DNA of 64,000 bases from Saccharothrix syringae (lineage in GTDB: Bacteria; Actinomycetota; Actinomycetes; Mycobacteriales; Pseudonocardiaceae). The stretch covers positions 5,952,001 to 6,016,000 of the forward strand of contig NZ_CP034550.1 in NCBI RefSeq assembly GCF_009498035.1, written 5' to 3'. Shown here in pieces: positions 17,361 through 26,000 of this stretch (the stretch's first letter is position 1; each line of letters begins with the position of its first letter). Made by a program: the position numbers and the translations under genes. The notes beneath the pieces were generated by a model, which made no database searches, was not told the origin of the DNA, and worked only from the letters and a program-made list of their open reading frames with translations.

Positions 17361-19679
17361 ATGAAATTCCGACTGCTCGGCCCGCTCGAAGTCGTCCACA
17401 ACGGGCACCCGATACCTCTCGGCGGGGTCAAGCAGCGCGCAACGCTGGGTTTCCTGCTTTTAAAGGCCAACCACGTCGCGCCGACCAGCCAGCTGCTGGA
17501 CGCGCTGTGGCCGAACGAGGACCTGCCCGCCTCGGCGAAGAAGATGCTGCAGAACGCGGTGTGGAGCCTGCGGGCGCTGCTCGCGGTGGACAAGTCCCCG
17601 ACCGCGCCGAAGCTGCTCACCCAGGCACCCGGCTACCTCCTGCAGGTCGACCCGGAGCAGGTCGACCTGCACGAGTTCCACCGCAAGGCCGACCGGGGCC
17701 GGGCCGAGCTGACCGCGGGCACGCCGGAGCGCGCGGCCAGGACGCTGCGCGAGGCGCTGGCGATGTGGCGCGGCGCCCCGCTGGCGGACCTGGTGGAGAC
17801 CGGCATCGCCTGGCCGGAGCTGACCGTGGTGTCCAACGCCCGCCTGGACGTGATGGAGGACTACTTCGAGGCCGAGCTGGCCTGCGGCAGGCACCAGGCG
17901 GTGCTGGGCGAGCTGGAGGCGATGGTCGAGGCCGAGCGGCTGCGCGAGCGGTCCTGCGGCCAGCTGATGCTCGCGCTGTACCGGTGCGGCCGGCACGCCG
18001 ACGCGCTGAACGTCTACCAGCGCCTGCGCCAGCACCTGGTCGACGAGCTGGGCCTGGAGCCGGGCCCGGCGCTGCAGAAGCTCCAGCAGGCCATCCTCGG
18101 GCACGACCCGTCGCTGGTCCTGCCCGAGCGCGAGGCGCCGGCGCCGGTCGCGGTGCCGCAGGTGGTGGACCGCGACCCGGTCGCCGCCGCCGCGCCGCCG
18201 CCCGCCCCCGTGGCGATCCCGTTCCAGCCGGGCGGCGCCCCCCAGCACCGGCACATGACCGTGGCGCTCATCCAGACCTGGCTGCGCGACGGTTCCTGCG
18301 ACGTCGCCGACGCGCCGGAGGAGGAGGTCGACCACGCCCTGGCCGCGGTGAGCGCCATGGTCCGGGCCGGGATCGAGGAGCTGGGCGGCACGGTGGCCAC
18401 CTCCATCGGCTCCGCCTCGCTGGCCCTGTTCGGCTACCCCGGCACCCGGCAGGAGCAGGAGGCGGTGGCCGTGCGGGCCGCGCTGGCGCTGCGCGACTGC
18501 CTGGCCTCGGCCCGGCTGGCCGTGCACGTCGCGCTGGTCACCGGCAACGCGCTGGTCTTCCCGCAGCCCCAGGGCCACGGCGGACCGCCGACGGTGAGCG
18601 GGCGGCTGGTGGACCAGGCCCGGCACCTGCTGCACCGGGTGCCCCAGGACGAGGTGTGGATCTGCGACCGCACCAGGGCGCTGGCGGGCGAGGCGCTGGT
18701 GTGCGCGCCCGCCGAGGGCGGGGCGTGGCGGGTGGAGTGCGCCGCGTCGACCGCGTCCCGCGACACCGCGCCCGAGGGCGAGCTGCTGCTGGTGCGCGGC
18801 ATGCTCGACCGCACCCTGCGGCGCGGCACCCCGCACCTGGTCACCGCGCTGGGCGAGGCCGACGAGGCGATGGGCCCGTTCCTGGCCGGGGTGCGGCACT
18901 GCGCCGAGCAGGAGCCCGCCGGGCCGCTGGTGCTCACCGGGGTCGCCTCCGCCGACGACCACCTGTCCGCCGCCGCGCAGGTGCTGGCCGCCTACTGCGG
19001 CATCGAACCGCACGAGTCGCCGGACTCGGCGCGGGCGAAGCTGGCGCGGGCGTGCGAGCGCGTGCTCGGCTGCGACGGCCACGCCGTCCGGCTGCTCCCC
19101 CTGCTGCAGCCGGGGCACGGGGTCGGCCCCGCGACGGCACGCGGCACGCTCGCGGCGTGGCGCGCGTTCCTGCGGCTGGCCGCCCTGCACCGCCCGCTGG
19201 TGCTGGACCTGCGGGACCTGCACCTGGCCGACGACGACCTGCTCGACGCGGTGGAGTGCTTGGTGGACGACACCGAGCAGACCGCGCCGCTGCTGGTGGT
19301 GGCGTCCGCGCGGCTGTCGCTGCTGGACCGCAGGCCCGACTGGGGCGGCGGCAAGCAGCACGCGGCCACCATCACGCTGACCCCGCAGGCGGGCCGCACC
19401 TCCCGCGGCCTGCGGCGCGCGATCCTGTCCGCGGTGGACGACAGCACGGGCAGGCTGCTGCTCGCGCCGAAGGTCCCGGCCGCACCGACCAGGGTCGTCC
19501 ACCGGCGGGTGGTGCGGGCGCACTGCCACGAGCCCGGCATCGACTACGAGGCGGCCCACCGGAACCCCGCCGCCGGCCTGCTGCCCAGCGGGCCGAGGGG
19601 CCTCACGCCGTTCGGCCCCCGCCGCGGCGGCACCCTGCCGCTGGGGCCCGTCGGACGCGACTCCGTGGTGGGCCTGTAG
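17361..19679 (+). CDS. SARP regulator fused to a degenerate cyclase/ATPase-like half (PimR-type)
   Basis: 772 aa from ATG 17361 (GGGGGAAG upstream). Residues 1-90: winged helix (MKFRLLGPLEV). 95-245: BTAD domain. A Pro/Ala linker near 255-295 follows. About 295-440 resembles a class III nucleotidyl cyclase homology domain (HRHMTVALIQTW, ELGGTVATSIGSASLALFGYPG), but the metal-binding Asp residues are absent. About 520-680 resembles the ATPase part of LAL regulators: a Walker-B-like VLDLRDLHLADDDLLDAVE is present, but no GxxxxGK(T/S) is visible. This matches the PimR/SanG layout known for antibiotic activators (SARP N-terminus, cyclase/LAL-like C-terminus). The last 40 residues are Gly/Pro/Arg-rich. 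It is probably a pathway activator for one of the neighbouring loci. Confidence 0.85.
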   Translation: MKFRLLGPLEVVHNGHPIPLGGVKQRATLGFLLLKANHVAPTSQLLDALWPNEDLPASAKKMLQNAVWSLRALLAVDKSPTAPKLLTQAPGYLLQVDPEQVDLHEFHRKADRGRAELTAGTPERAARTLREALAMWRGAPLADLVETGIAWPELTVVSNARLDVMEDYFEAELACGRHQAVLGELEAMVEAERLRERSCGQLMLALYRCGRHADALNVYQRLRQHLVDELGLEPGPALQKLQQAILGHDPSLVLPEREAPAPVAVPQVVDRDPVAAAAPPPAPVAIPFQPGGAPQHRHMTVALIQTWLRDGSCDVADAPEEEVDHALAAVSAMVRAGIEELGGTVATSIGSASLALFGYPGTRQEQEAVAVRAALALRDCLASARLAVHVALVTGNALVFPQPQGHGGPPTVSGRLVDQARHLLHRVPQDEVWICDRTRALAGEALVCAPAEGGAWRVECAASTASRDTAPEGELLLVRGMLDRTLRRGTPHLVTALGEADEAMGPFLAGVRHCAEQEPAGPLVLTGVASADDHLSAAAQVLAAYCGIEPHESPDSARAKLARACERVLGCDGHAVRLLPLLQPGHGVGPATARGTLAAWRAFLRLAALHRPLVLDLRDLHLADDDLLDAVECLVDDTEQTAPLLVVASARLSLLDRRPDWGGGKQHAATITLTPQAGRTSRGLRRAILSAVDDSTGRLLLAPKVPAAPTRVVHRRVVRAHCHEPGIDYEAAHRNPAAGLLPSGPRGLTPFGPRRGGTLPLGPVGRDSVVGL

Positions 19680-19711
19680 ACCAACTGACCCGCCCCTTCC
19701 CCCCCGGACGA

Positions 19712-19739
19712 AAGCGCCGCCCACCGCCGTGCGGCGCTT
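19712..19739 (+). terminator. Terminator of the SARP-fusion gene
   Basis: AAGCGCCGC/GCGGCGCTT, perfect 9-bp arms around a 10-nt loop, 33 nt after the stop at 19679. Confidence 0.7.
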
Positions 19740-19825
19740 CCCGCGCGCCCACCCCCGGGTCCTCCCCGGGTTCTCCCCGCGCCGACTCCACGACCACCGC
19801 ACCCCACCGGACCAGCGAGCAACCG

Positions 19826-20311
19826 ATGCGCTGCCACCACATCACCCCGAACACCCTGCCGGAACACCATGATCTGCCATTGCCGCGCACCGCGGAAGAA
19901 GGCACTTCGCAGTCACCGGATGACTTCGCGGTAACCGACGACGACTGCGCGATCCGCCAGTGGGACACCAGGTTCGACTGCGAGGTCCGCCAGGTCCTGG
20001 ACCGCATCGCGGACAAGTGGTCCCTGCTGGTGATCGCCCTGCTGGACCGGCGCCCGCTGCGCTTCTCCGAGCTGCGCAGGGCCGTCGGCGGCATCAGCCA
20101 GCGGATGCTGACCGTGACGCTGCGCCAGTTGGAGCGCGACGGCCTGGTCGAGCGCACCGTCCACCAGGTCGTGCCGCCCAGGGTGGACTACGCGCTCACC
20201 GGCCTGGGCCGCGGCCTGCACGGCGCGGTGCAGTCGCTGGTGTCCTGGGTCGAGGCGCACCAGGACGACATCGCGGGCGCCCGCGCCAGGTACGACGAGC
20301 GCGTCGGCTGA
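19826..20311 (+). CDS. HxlR-family winged-helix transcriptional regulator
   Basis: 161 aa from ATG 19826; no strong ribosome site is visible, so a start further in is possible. The HxlR signature is complete: CEVRQVLDRIADKWSLLVI, RFSELRRAVGGISQRMLT, LRQLERDGLVER and a beta-wing with PPRVDYALTGLG. The roughly 50-residue N-terminal extension is non-conserved and His/Pro-rich. The Cys at the domain start is common in this family and senses redox or electrophiles in some members. A terminator separates it from the upstream SARP gene. Target unknown; these proteins usually regulate an adjacent gene, here perhaps the secreted protein downstream. Confidence 0.88.
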   Translation: MRCHHITPNTLPEHHDLPLPRTAEEGTSQSPDDFAVTDDDCAIRQWDTRFDCEVRQVLDRIADKWSLLVIALLDRRPLRFSELRRAVGGISQRMLTVTLRQLERDGLVERTVHQVVPPRVDYALTGLGRGLHGAVQSLVSWVEAHQDDIAGARARYDERVG

Positions 20312-20450
20312 CGGGCGGTACCCCCGTTCCGCCGTCGGGTCGTGGCGCGCGAGCCCTTCGGCGCCACCCGCGTGGACGGTGTAGCGGCGAGATCGGGAAA
20401 GACGATCAAATCTCCGGGAAGAGATCCCCACCACGCCCGGAGGAGTGCGC

Positions 20451-21338
20451 ATGTCCCGTTCGCTCAGGCTGTCCGCGGTGGTCGCCGCGGTGGTCCTGGT
20501 GTTATCCGGCACGTCGGTCGCGCAGGCCGCCGAACCCACCGCGAGCTTCTTCACCCCCACCACGCAGGCCGGGGTGGCGGTGGGCGTGCCGGTGATCGTC
20601 ACCGGCACCACACTCCTCGGCAACACCGCCCCGGTCACCGGCACCGAGCTGACCTTCGACGGCGGCGCCACCTGGGTCGAGCCCACGCCGGTCGAGCTGT
20701 TCCCCGACTTCCGCATCGACTGGTCCTACCTGTGGACGCCCACCGAGGCCGGCACCACCGAGATCGCCGCGCGCCCCGTCACCACCGCCGGTCCCGGCGC
20801 CGTGAGCGCGCCGATCGTCGTGCACGTCGGCGGCGAGACCGTGGTGCAACCGGTCAACTGCTCCGTCCGGTGCGAGATGTCGATGCCGTTCGTGACCGAG
20901 GCCGGCGAGCACGAGGACATCGACGACCAGCCCGTCGAGGTCGGCGTCCGGGTCCGCGTCGACCGGCCCGGCGTGATGCTGGGCGCGTCGACGCTGCGCG
21001 GCAACTACCGTGGGACGCTCGTGGTGCGCATGTGGGCCGACGGCGTGCTGCTGGCCGAGCAGCCGTACGACCACCCGGGCCGGATGGTGCAGGCGGACTT
21101 CGCCACGCCGGTGCCGGTCGAGCCGGGTCGCGAGTACGTGGTCTCCTTCTACAGCCCGCAGGGCGGGTACATGGCGACCGAGGACTACTTCACCGGCACG
21201 CTGGTGGCCGCGCCGTTCATCGCACCGCACGACGGCGTGCACGGGGCGGGCGTCTACCACTACGGCGTCGGCGGCGGCTTCCCGACCGACACCTACCACG
21301 ACAGCAGTTACTCGGTGCTGCCGGAGTTCCGGGGCTGA
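20451..21338 (+). CDS. Secreted protein with DUF4082-like C-terminal domain
   Basis: 295 aa from ATG 20451, chosen for GGAGGAG 5-6 nt upstream rather than the overlapping GTG two codons earlier. A Sec signal peptide (residues 1-27, AQAAEP cleavage region) leads to an Ig-like beta domain (about 30-130). The C-terminal domain (about 145-290) has the pattern EVGVRVRVDRPG...GNYRGTLVVRMWADGVLLAEQ...YSPQGGYM, resembling DUF4082 modules of extracellular actinobacterial proteins. Two Cys (NCSVRCEM) between the domains may form a disulphide. An extracellular structural or binding role is likely; no catalytic motif is seen. A terminator follows. Confidence 0.72.
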   Translation: MSRSLRLSAVVAAVVLVLSGTSVAQAAEPTASFFTPTTQAGVAVGVPVIVTGTTLLGNTAPVTGTELTFDGGATWVEPTPVELFPDFRIDWSYLWTPTEAGTTEIAARPVTTAGPGAVSAPIVVHVGGETVVQPVNCSVRCEMSMPFVTEAGEHEDIDDQPVEVGVRVRVDRPGVMLGASTLRGNYRGTLVVRMWADGVLLAEQPYDHPGRMVQADFATPVPVEPGREYVVSFYSPQGGYMATEDYFTGTLVAAPFIAPHDGVHGAGVYHYGVGGGFPTDTYHDSSYSVLPEFRG

Positions 21339-21340
21339 CG

Positions 21341-21382
21341 GTCCTGTCCGGGTCGCCCTGCGCGGGGTGGCCCGGACAGGAC
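21341..21382. terminator. Bidirectional terminator between convergent genes
   Basis: Perfect 12-bp arms GTCCTGTCCGGG/CCCGGACAGGAC (21341-21352, 21371-21382), between the secreted protein (plus) and the lipoprotein (minus). Confidence 0.75.
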
Positions 21383-21408
21383 GATCGTCCAGGTGGGTGA
21401 CTGTCCGG

Positions 21409-21840
21409 TCAGTACGTCGGGCAGAGGTGCTTGCGGACCACCGCGAGCACCTGCTCGGCGACCTCCGGCCCGAAGCCGGACGCATGGCCGGGCGCGGTGA
21501 ACCGCGTGTTGGTCAGCTCGACCAGCTTGGCTTGGTCGCCGGCGTGGTTCGGAATCGCGCTGCACTGGTTGCGCCCGCGGTCGATCGCCTTGTCGGTGTT
21601 GTCCTCGTCCACGAGCAGCGGCTCGATGGCACGCAACTCGGCCAGGTACGCCTCCGCCGTCGCCCGGTCCGGTTTCGGCGGGATGCCGGCCGCAGCCGCG
21701 ATCGAGGACATCTCCGCCGCGCTCAAGCCGGACGGCGTCGTACCGGTCACCGGCGTCGAGGCCACTCCACTCCCGGTACTCCCACAACCCGTCACCAGGA
21801 CGAGCACCCCGCAGATCACCGCTACTGCTGTTCGTGTCAC
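21409..21840 (-). CDS. Small lipoprotein, DUF732-like
   Basis: 143 aa from GTG 21840. The N-terminus is a lipoprotein signal (hydrophobic AVAVICGVLVL followed by lipobox LVTGC), so the mature protein should be anchored outside the membrane. The soluble part, with AEAYLAELRAIEP, a central GRNQC and a C-terminal VRKHLCP, has two Cys and resembles the small DUF732 group of actinobacterial secreted proteins. A longer frame upstream would bury the signal peptide and is not used. Function unknown. Confidence 0.65.
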   Translation of the reverse strand: MTRTAVAVICGVLVLVTGCGSTGSGVASTPVTGTTPSGLSAAEMSSIAAAAGIPPKPDRATAEAYLAELRAIEPLLVDEDNTDKAIDRGRNQCSAIPNHAGDQAKLVELTNTRFTAPGHASGFGPEVAEQVLAVVRKHLCPTY

Positions 21841-21901
21841 GCCGGGTACGTCGCCAGCACAGGGGTAATATGTTACCTGCCGACCGGTGTGATGAGGAGA
21901 C

Positions 21902-22321
21902 TCAGAAGCTGAAGTTCCGGATCGCCGCACCCCCGGACGCGGCCGTCTTCCGGAAGAACGCGACGAGGTCCCGGTAGTTGTCCCGCAGGTAGCCGATGTC
22001 GTCCGCGTCCCACATGTGCCGCATGGGGTACACGTCCGCCTCGCTCAACTTCCGCGGGTCGTAGTGGACCTCCAGCGCCTCGAACGGCGTCGCGCCCAGG
22101 GCCTCGGCGGACGCGGCGACCAGGTCGGCGCTCCAGCCGAACAGGACGCACTCCTCGTCGATCGGGTCGCCGTCCTCGTACACGTCGACCCCCACCCCGG
22201 CCTCGTCCAGCAGGAACCGGATGCCGGCCCAGGACTTCTCCAGGAAGCAGTACGGCAGCTCCTCGTCGTCCAAGTCAACCCGGGGGCCAGTCTCCCGCAC
22301 CACTCCCACCAAGATCGGCAC
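21902..22321 (-). CDS. DUF1877 family protein
   Basis: 139 aa from GTG 22321. LEKSWAGIRFLLDE, a central FGWSADLV segment, a YPMRHMW motif and the C-terminal YLRDNYRDLVAFFRKTAASG match the DUF1877 (YfbM-like) pattern. It is a small cytoplasmic protein of unknown function, divergent from the SMI1/KNR4-like gene with only 32 nt between the starts. Members of both families are often scattered accessory genes near toxin or immunity loci. Confidence 0.75.
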   Translation of the reverse strand: MPILVGVVRETGPRVDLDDEELPYCFLEKSWAGIRFLLDEAGVGVDVYEDGDPIDEECVLFGWSADLVAASAEALGATPFEALEVHYDPRKLSEADVYPMRHMWDADDIGYLRDNYRDLVAFFRKTAASGGAAIRNFSF

Positions 22322-22353
22322 TTCGCCGGATCTCGTCGCATTAGGATCGCTCC

Positions 22354-22962
22354 GTGACGACAGCCGAGGGCACCAACCCGGGCGCGAGGGCCTTGCACCG
22401 CCTGGCCGAGCTGGGCTGCTGCACGATCGAGCCCGGGTTGACCGACGCGGAGTTCGCCCGCATCGAGCACGAGCACGGCTTCGAGTTCGCCGACGACCAC
22501 CGGGCGTTCCTCGCGGCGGGACTGCCGGTGAACAGCCCCTTCGAGCCGGAGGAGGGCGTCACCTACGCCTGGGAGAAGCCGTGGCCGGAGTGGCGGAACG
22601 GCAACCCCGACGAACTGCGCGAACAGCTCGACTGGCCGACCGGGGGCGTGCTGTGGGCGGTGGAGCGCCACGGTCACTGGCCGCCCGCCTGGGGCGCGCG
22701 GCCGGACACCCCCGAGGCGGCGGTGGAGGCGGCCCGTCGGCTGCTGGCGGACGTGCCCAGGATGATCCCGGTCTACGCGCACCGGTTCCTGCCCGCCGGG
22801 CGCGGCACGTCCGGGCACCCGGTGCTGTCGATCTACGGGACGGACATGATCTACTACGGCACCGACCTGGCCGACTACGTCGACCGCGAGTTCACCGAGT
22901 CCGAGCGGCCGGAGGACTGGTCCCCGCGGGCCACCGTGCCGTTCTGGCGCGACTACCTGTGA
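22354..22962 (+). CDS. SMI1/KNR4-like (SUKH-type) protein
   Basis: 202 aa from GTG 22354. The opening part (GLTDAEFARIEHEHGFEFADDHRAFLAAGLPV) matches the helix-turn pattern at the start of SMI1/KNR4 domains, and the rest (RFLPAGRGTSGHPVLSIYGTDMIYYG) is a conserved actinobacterial extension. A TAGGAT element ends at 22347, 6 nt before the GTG, so the transcript may be leaderless. SUKH proteins often serve as immunity proteins, but no partner toxin is adjacent. Family call moderate, function open. Confidence 0.55.
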   Translation: MTTAEGTNPGARALHRLAELGCCTIEPGLTDAEFARIEHEHGFEFADDHRAFLAAGLPVNSPFEPEEGVTYAWEKPWPEWRNGNPDELREQLDWPTGGVLWAVERHGHWPPAWGARPDTPEAAVEAARRLLADVPRMIPVYAHRFLPAGRGTSGHPVLSIYGTDMIYYGTDLADYVDREFTESERPEDWSPRATVPFWRDYL

Positions 22963-22963
22963 C

Positions 22964-22999
22964 CCCGCTGGACCGCCCCACCCGGGGCGGTCCAGCGGG
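22964..22999. terminator. Perfect 16-bp hairpin ending the PKS operon and the SMI1-like gene
   Basis: Arms 22964-22979 and 22984-22999 are perfectly complementary with a 4-nt loop. It starts right after the plus-strand stop (22962) and lies 6 nt past the minus-strand PKS stop (23006), so it can end transcription from both sides. Confidence 0.85.
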
Positions 23000-23005
23000 C
23001 GACGG

Positions 23006-26000
23006 TCACGCCGGCGGGTAGTACCCGGTCTCGGCGAAGAACCGGATGTAGGTGTCCACCAGCTCCTCACCGATCGGCGGGCACGCGATCCCGGTCCCGG
23101 CCAGCGCCTCCTCCGTCGTCGACACGTCCACCAGCGGGTAGAACGCGGCGCTGTCGGAGGTCATCAGGTCGAACGCGTCCAGCAGCGGGATCAGGGCGTT
23201 GTCCCGGTCGGCCAGCACCGAGGCCCGCCACTCCTCGAAGTCCCGCTCCGGCAGCGCGTACCCGTGGGCGCGCAACCGCGCCACGATGGTCTGCCAGCTC
23301 ACCCGCCCGGGGTTGTAGAGGTGGTGGGTCTCCCCCGAGTTCGCCGACAGCGCCACCACCGCGGCCGCGACGTAGTCGACCGGGACCATCGGCACCGTGC
23401 CGCTCAGCCCGCGCGGCACCGAACCGGCCTGGACCAAACCCTTGGTGCTCAGCCACACGAAGTCACGGGTCTGGCAGGCGCCGTTGCGCTGGTCGCCGGA
23501 GACCAGGTCGACCCGGTAGACCGAGACCGGCAACCCGCGCGAACGGGCCAGCCCCACGACCCCCTCGGCGACCCACTTGCTGCGCAGGTAACCGCTGGGC
23601 AGCTCGGGCGCCGGGCCGGTCGGGTCGTCCACCCTCAACGGCACGCCGGGTTCGCGCATCCCCGCGAACACCCCCGTGGTGGACAGGTGGTGGACCGGCA
23701 CGGTGCGGTGCCGCGCGGCCAGCCGCAGCACCTCCTGGGTGCCGTGCACGTTGGCCGCCTTCAAATCCTGGTACGGGCGCAGCCAGTTGACCACCGCGCC
23801 GCCGTGGTAGACGACGTCCACGGTGCGGGCCAGGTGGTCGAAGACCTCCTCGGTGAGCCCCAGCCGGGGCTTGGACAGGTCGCCGGGCACCACGCGCAGC
23901 CGCGAGAAATCGACCTCGTCCCGGAGCCGGTACCAGCGGAGGTTGGCCTCCAGCTTGCGGCGCCCCTCCTCCTCGTCCGCGGCGCGCACCAGGCAGTGCA
24001 CGGTCGCGTCCGAAGCCTTCAGCAGCTCCCGCAGCAGGAACGCGCCGAGGAAGCCGGTGCCGCCGGTCAGCAGCACGTGCTCGGGCGCGGACACCGTGCG
24101 CACGACCTCGTCGGCCGGCCGGATGTCGTCGGGCAGCACCACCTCGGCCTCGTAGTCCACCTCGGTCGCCCCGGCCGCGCCGGCCAGGAACGCGGCCAGC
24201 GCGCCCGGCGTCGGGTGGTCGAACACCACGGTGGCGGGCAGGGTCAGGCCGGTGGCGGCGGCCACCCGGTTGCGCAGCTCCACCGACAGCAGCGAGTCGA
24301 AGCCCAGGTCGGGGAACGGCCGGTCCTCCACCGGCGCGGTCAGCCCGAGCACGGCGGCGACCTCGGCGTGCACCAGGTCGGTGACCACGCGCCGCCGCTC
24401 GTCCTCGGTCAGCTCGGCCAGGTCGGGTGCCGGCGCGCCGTTGCGGGCCGCGGGCCGCACCACCGGCAGCAGGGTGCGCAGCAGCGGCGGCGCCTGGTCG
24501 GGCCGGGCGCGCAGGGCGTCGCGGTCCACCGGGGCGGCCACCACGGCCGTGGTGCCCAGGGCCGCGTCGAGCATGGCCAGGCCGTGCCCGGTGGCCACGG
24601 GCCGCAGGCCGGCCTTGGCGATGCGGCTCCGGTCGGCGTCGGTGAGGTTGGCGGTGATGCCGCTGGTCTGCTCCCACAGGCCCCAGGCGATGGAGGTGGC
24701 GGGCAGGCCGATGGACCGGCGGTGCGCGGCCAGGCCGTCGAGGTAGGCGTTCGCGGCGGCGTAGTTGCCCTGGCCCGCACCGCCGATCACGCCCGCGATC
24801 GAGGAGAACAGCACGAACGCGGTCAGGTCGTGGCCCCGGGTCAGCTCGTGCAGGTGGCGGGCGGCGTCGGCCTTGGGCGCCAGCACGCCGGCCAGCCGCT
24901 CCGGGGTCAGGTCGCCGACCAGGCCGTCGTCGATGACGCCCGCGGTGTGCACCACGCCGGTCAGCGGGTGCCGCGCCAGCAGCGCGGCCACCTGGTCCCG
25001 GTCGGCCACGTCGCACGCCTCCACGACCACCCGCGCGCCGTGCGCGGACAGCTCGGCCACCAGCTCGGCCGCGCCCGGCGAGTCGGGCCCCCGGCGGCTG
25101 GTCAGCACCAGGCTCCGCACGCCGTGCGCGGTGACCAGGTGCCGGGCCACCAGCGCGCCCAGCGCACCCGTGCCGCCGGTGACCAGCACGGTGCCCGAGC
25201 GGTCCCACCGCTGCCGGGTCAGCGAGGCGGGCCGCAGCACCGGCACGTGCGCGACCCCGCCGCGCACCACGACCTGCGCCGCGCCCGACGCCACCACGGC
25301 CGCCACCAGCTCGTCGGTCGCCTCGTCCGCGTCCACCAGCGTGATCCGGCCCGGCTGCTCGGACTGCGCGGACCTGGCCAGGCCCCACAGGGCGGCGCCG
25401 TCCACGTCGGTCACGTCGGGGCCGACCGCGCCGGAGGTGACCGCGACCAGCGGTTCGCCGCGCTGGAGGTCGGCCAGCGCGGCGGCGAGCCGGGTGTGCA
25501 GGTCCGCGCCGGGCGACCAGCGCACCACCCGGGGTGGCGTCCCAGCCCCCGCGGGCAGCTCCACCGGCTCCCACACCACCTCCAGCAGCGCGTCGGCGGG
25601 CCGCAGCAGCCCGTCGGCCACCTCGTCGGGTGCCACGGGCGCCAGCTCGACGGACCCGACCGTGGCCACCGGGGCGCCGCTCGGGTCGGCCAGCAGCAGC
25701 CCGTCCCCGGTCACCCGGGCGCGCAAAGAGGCCGCGCCGACCGCGTGCAGCTCCACGTCGCGCCACCGCACGGCCGCACCGTCGCCCAGCAGGCGCACGG
25801 CCCGGTCGAGCAGGGTCGGGTGCAGCCCGAACCCGCCGGGTTCCACGCCCTCGACCTCGGTCCACGGCCCGTCGGCGAACGCGGGCGCCGGACCGGCCGG
25901 GGCGAGCCGCCCGGTGGCGTGCGCGCGCCAGGCGCCGTCCAGTCGCGAGTGGACGGTCACCCGGTCGCCGCTCACCCGCACCTGCAGCTGCACGCCGCGG

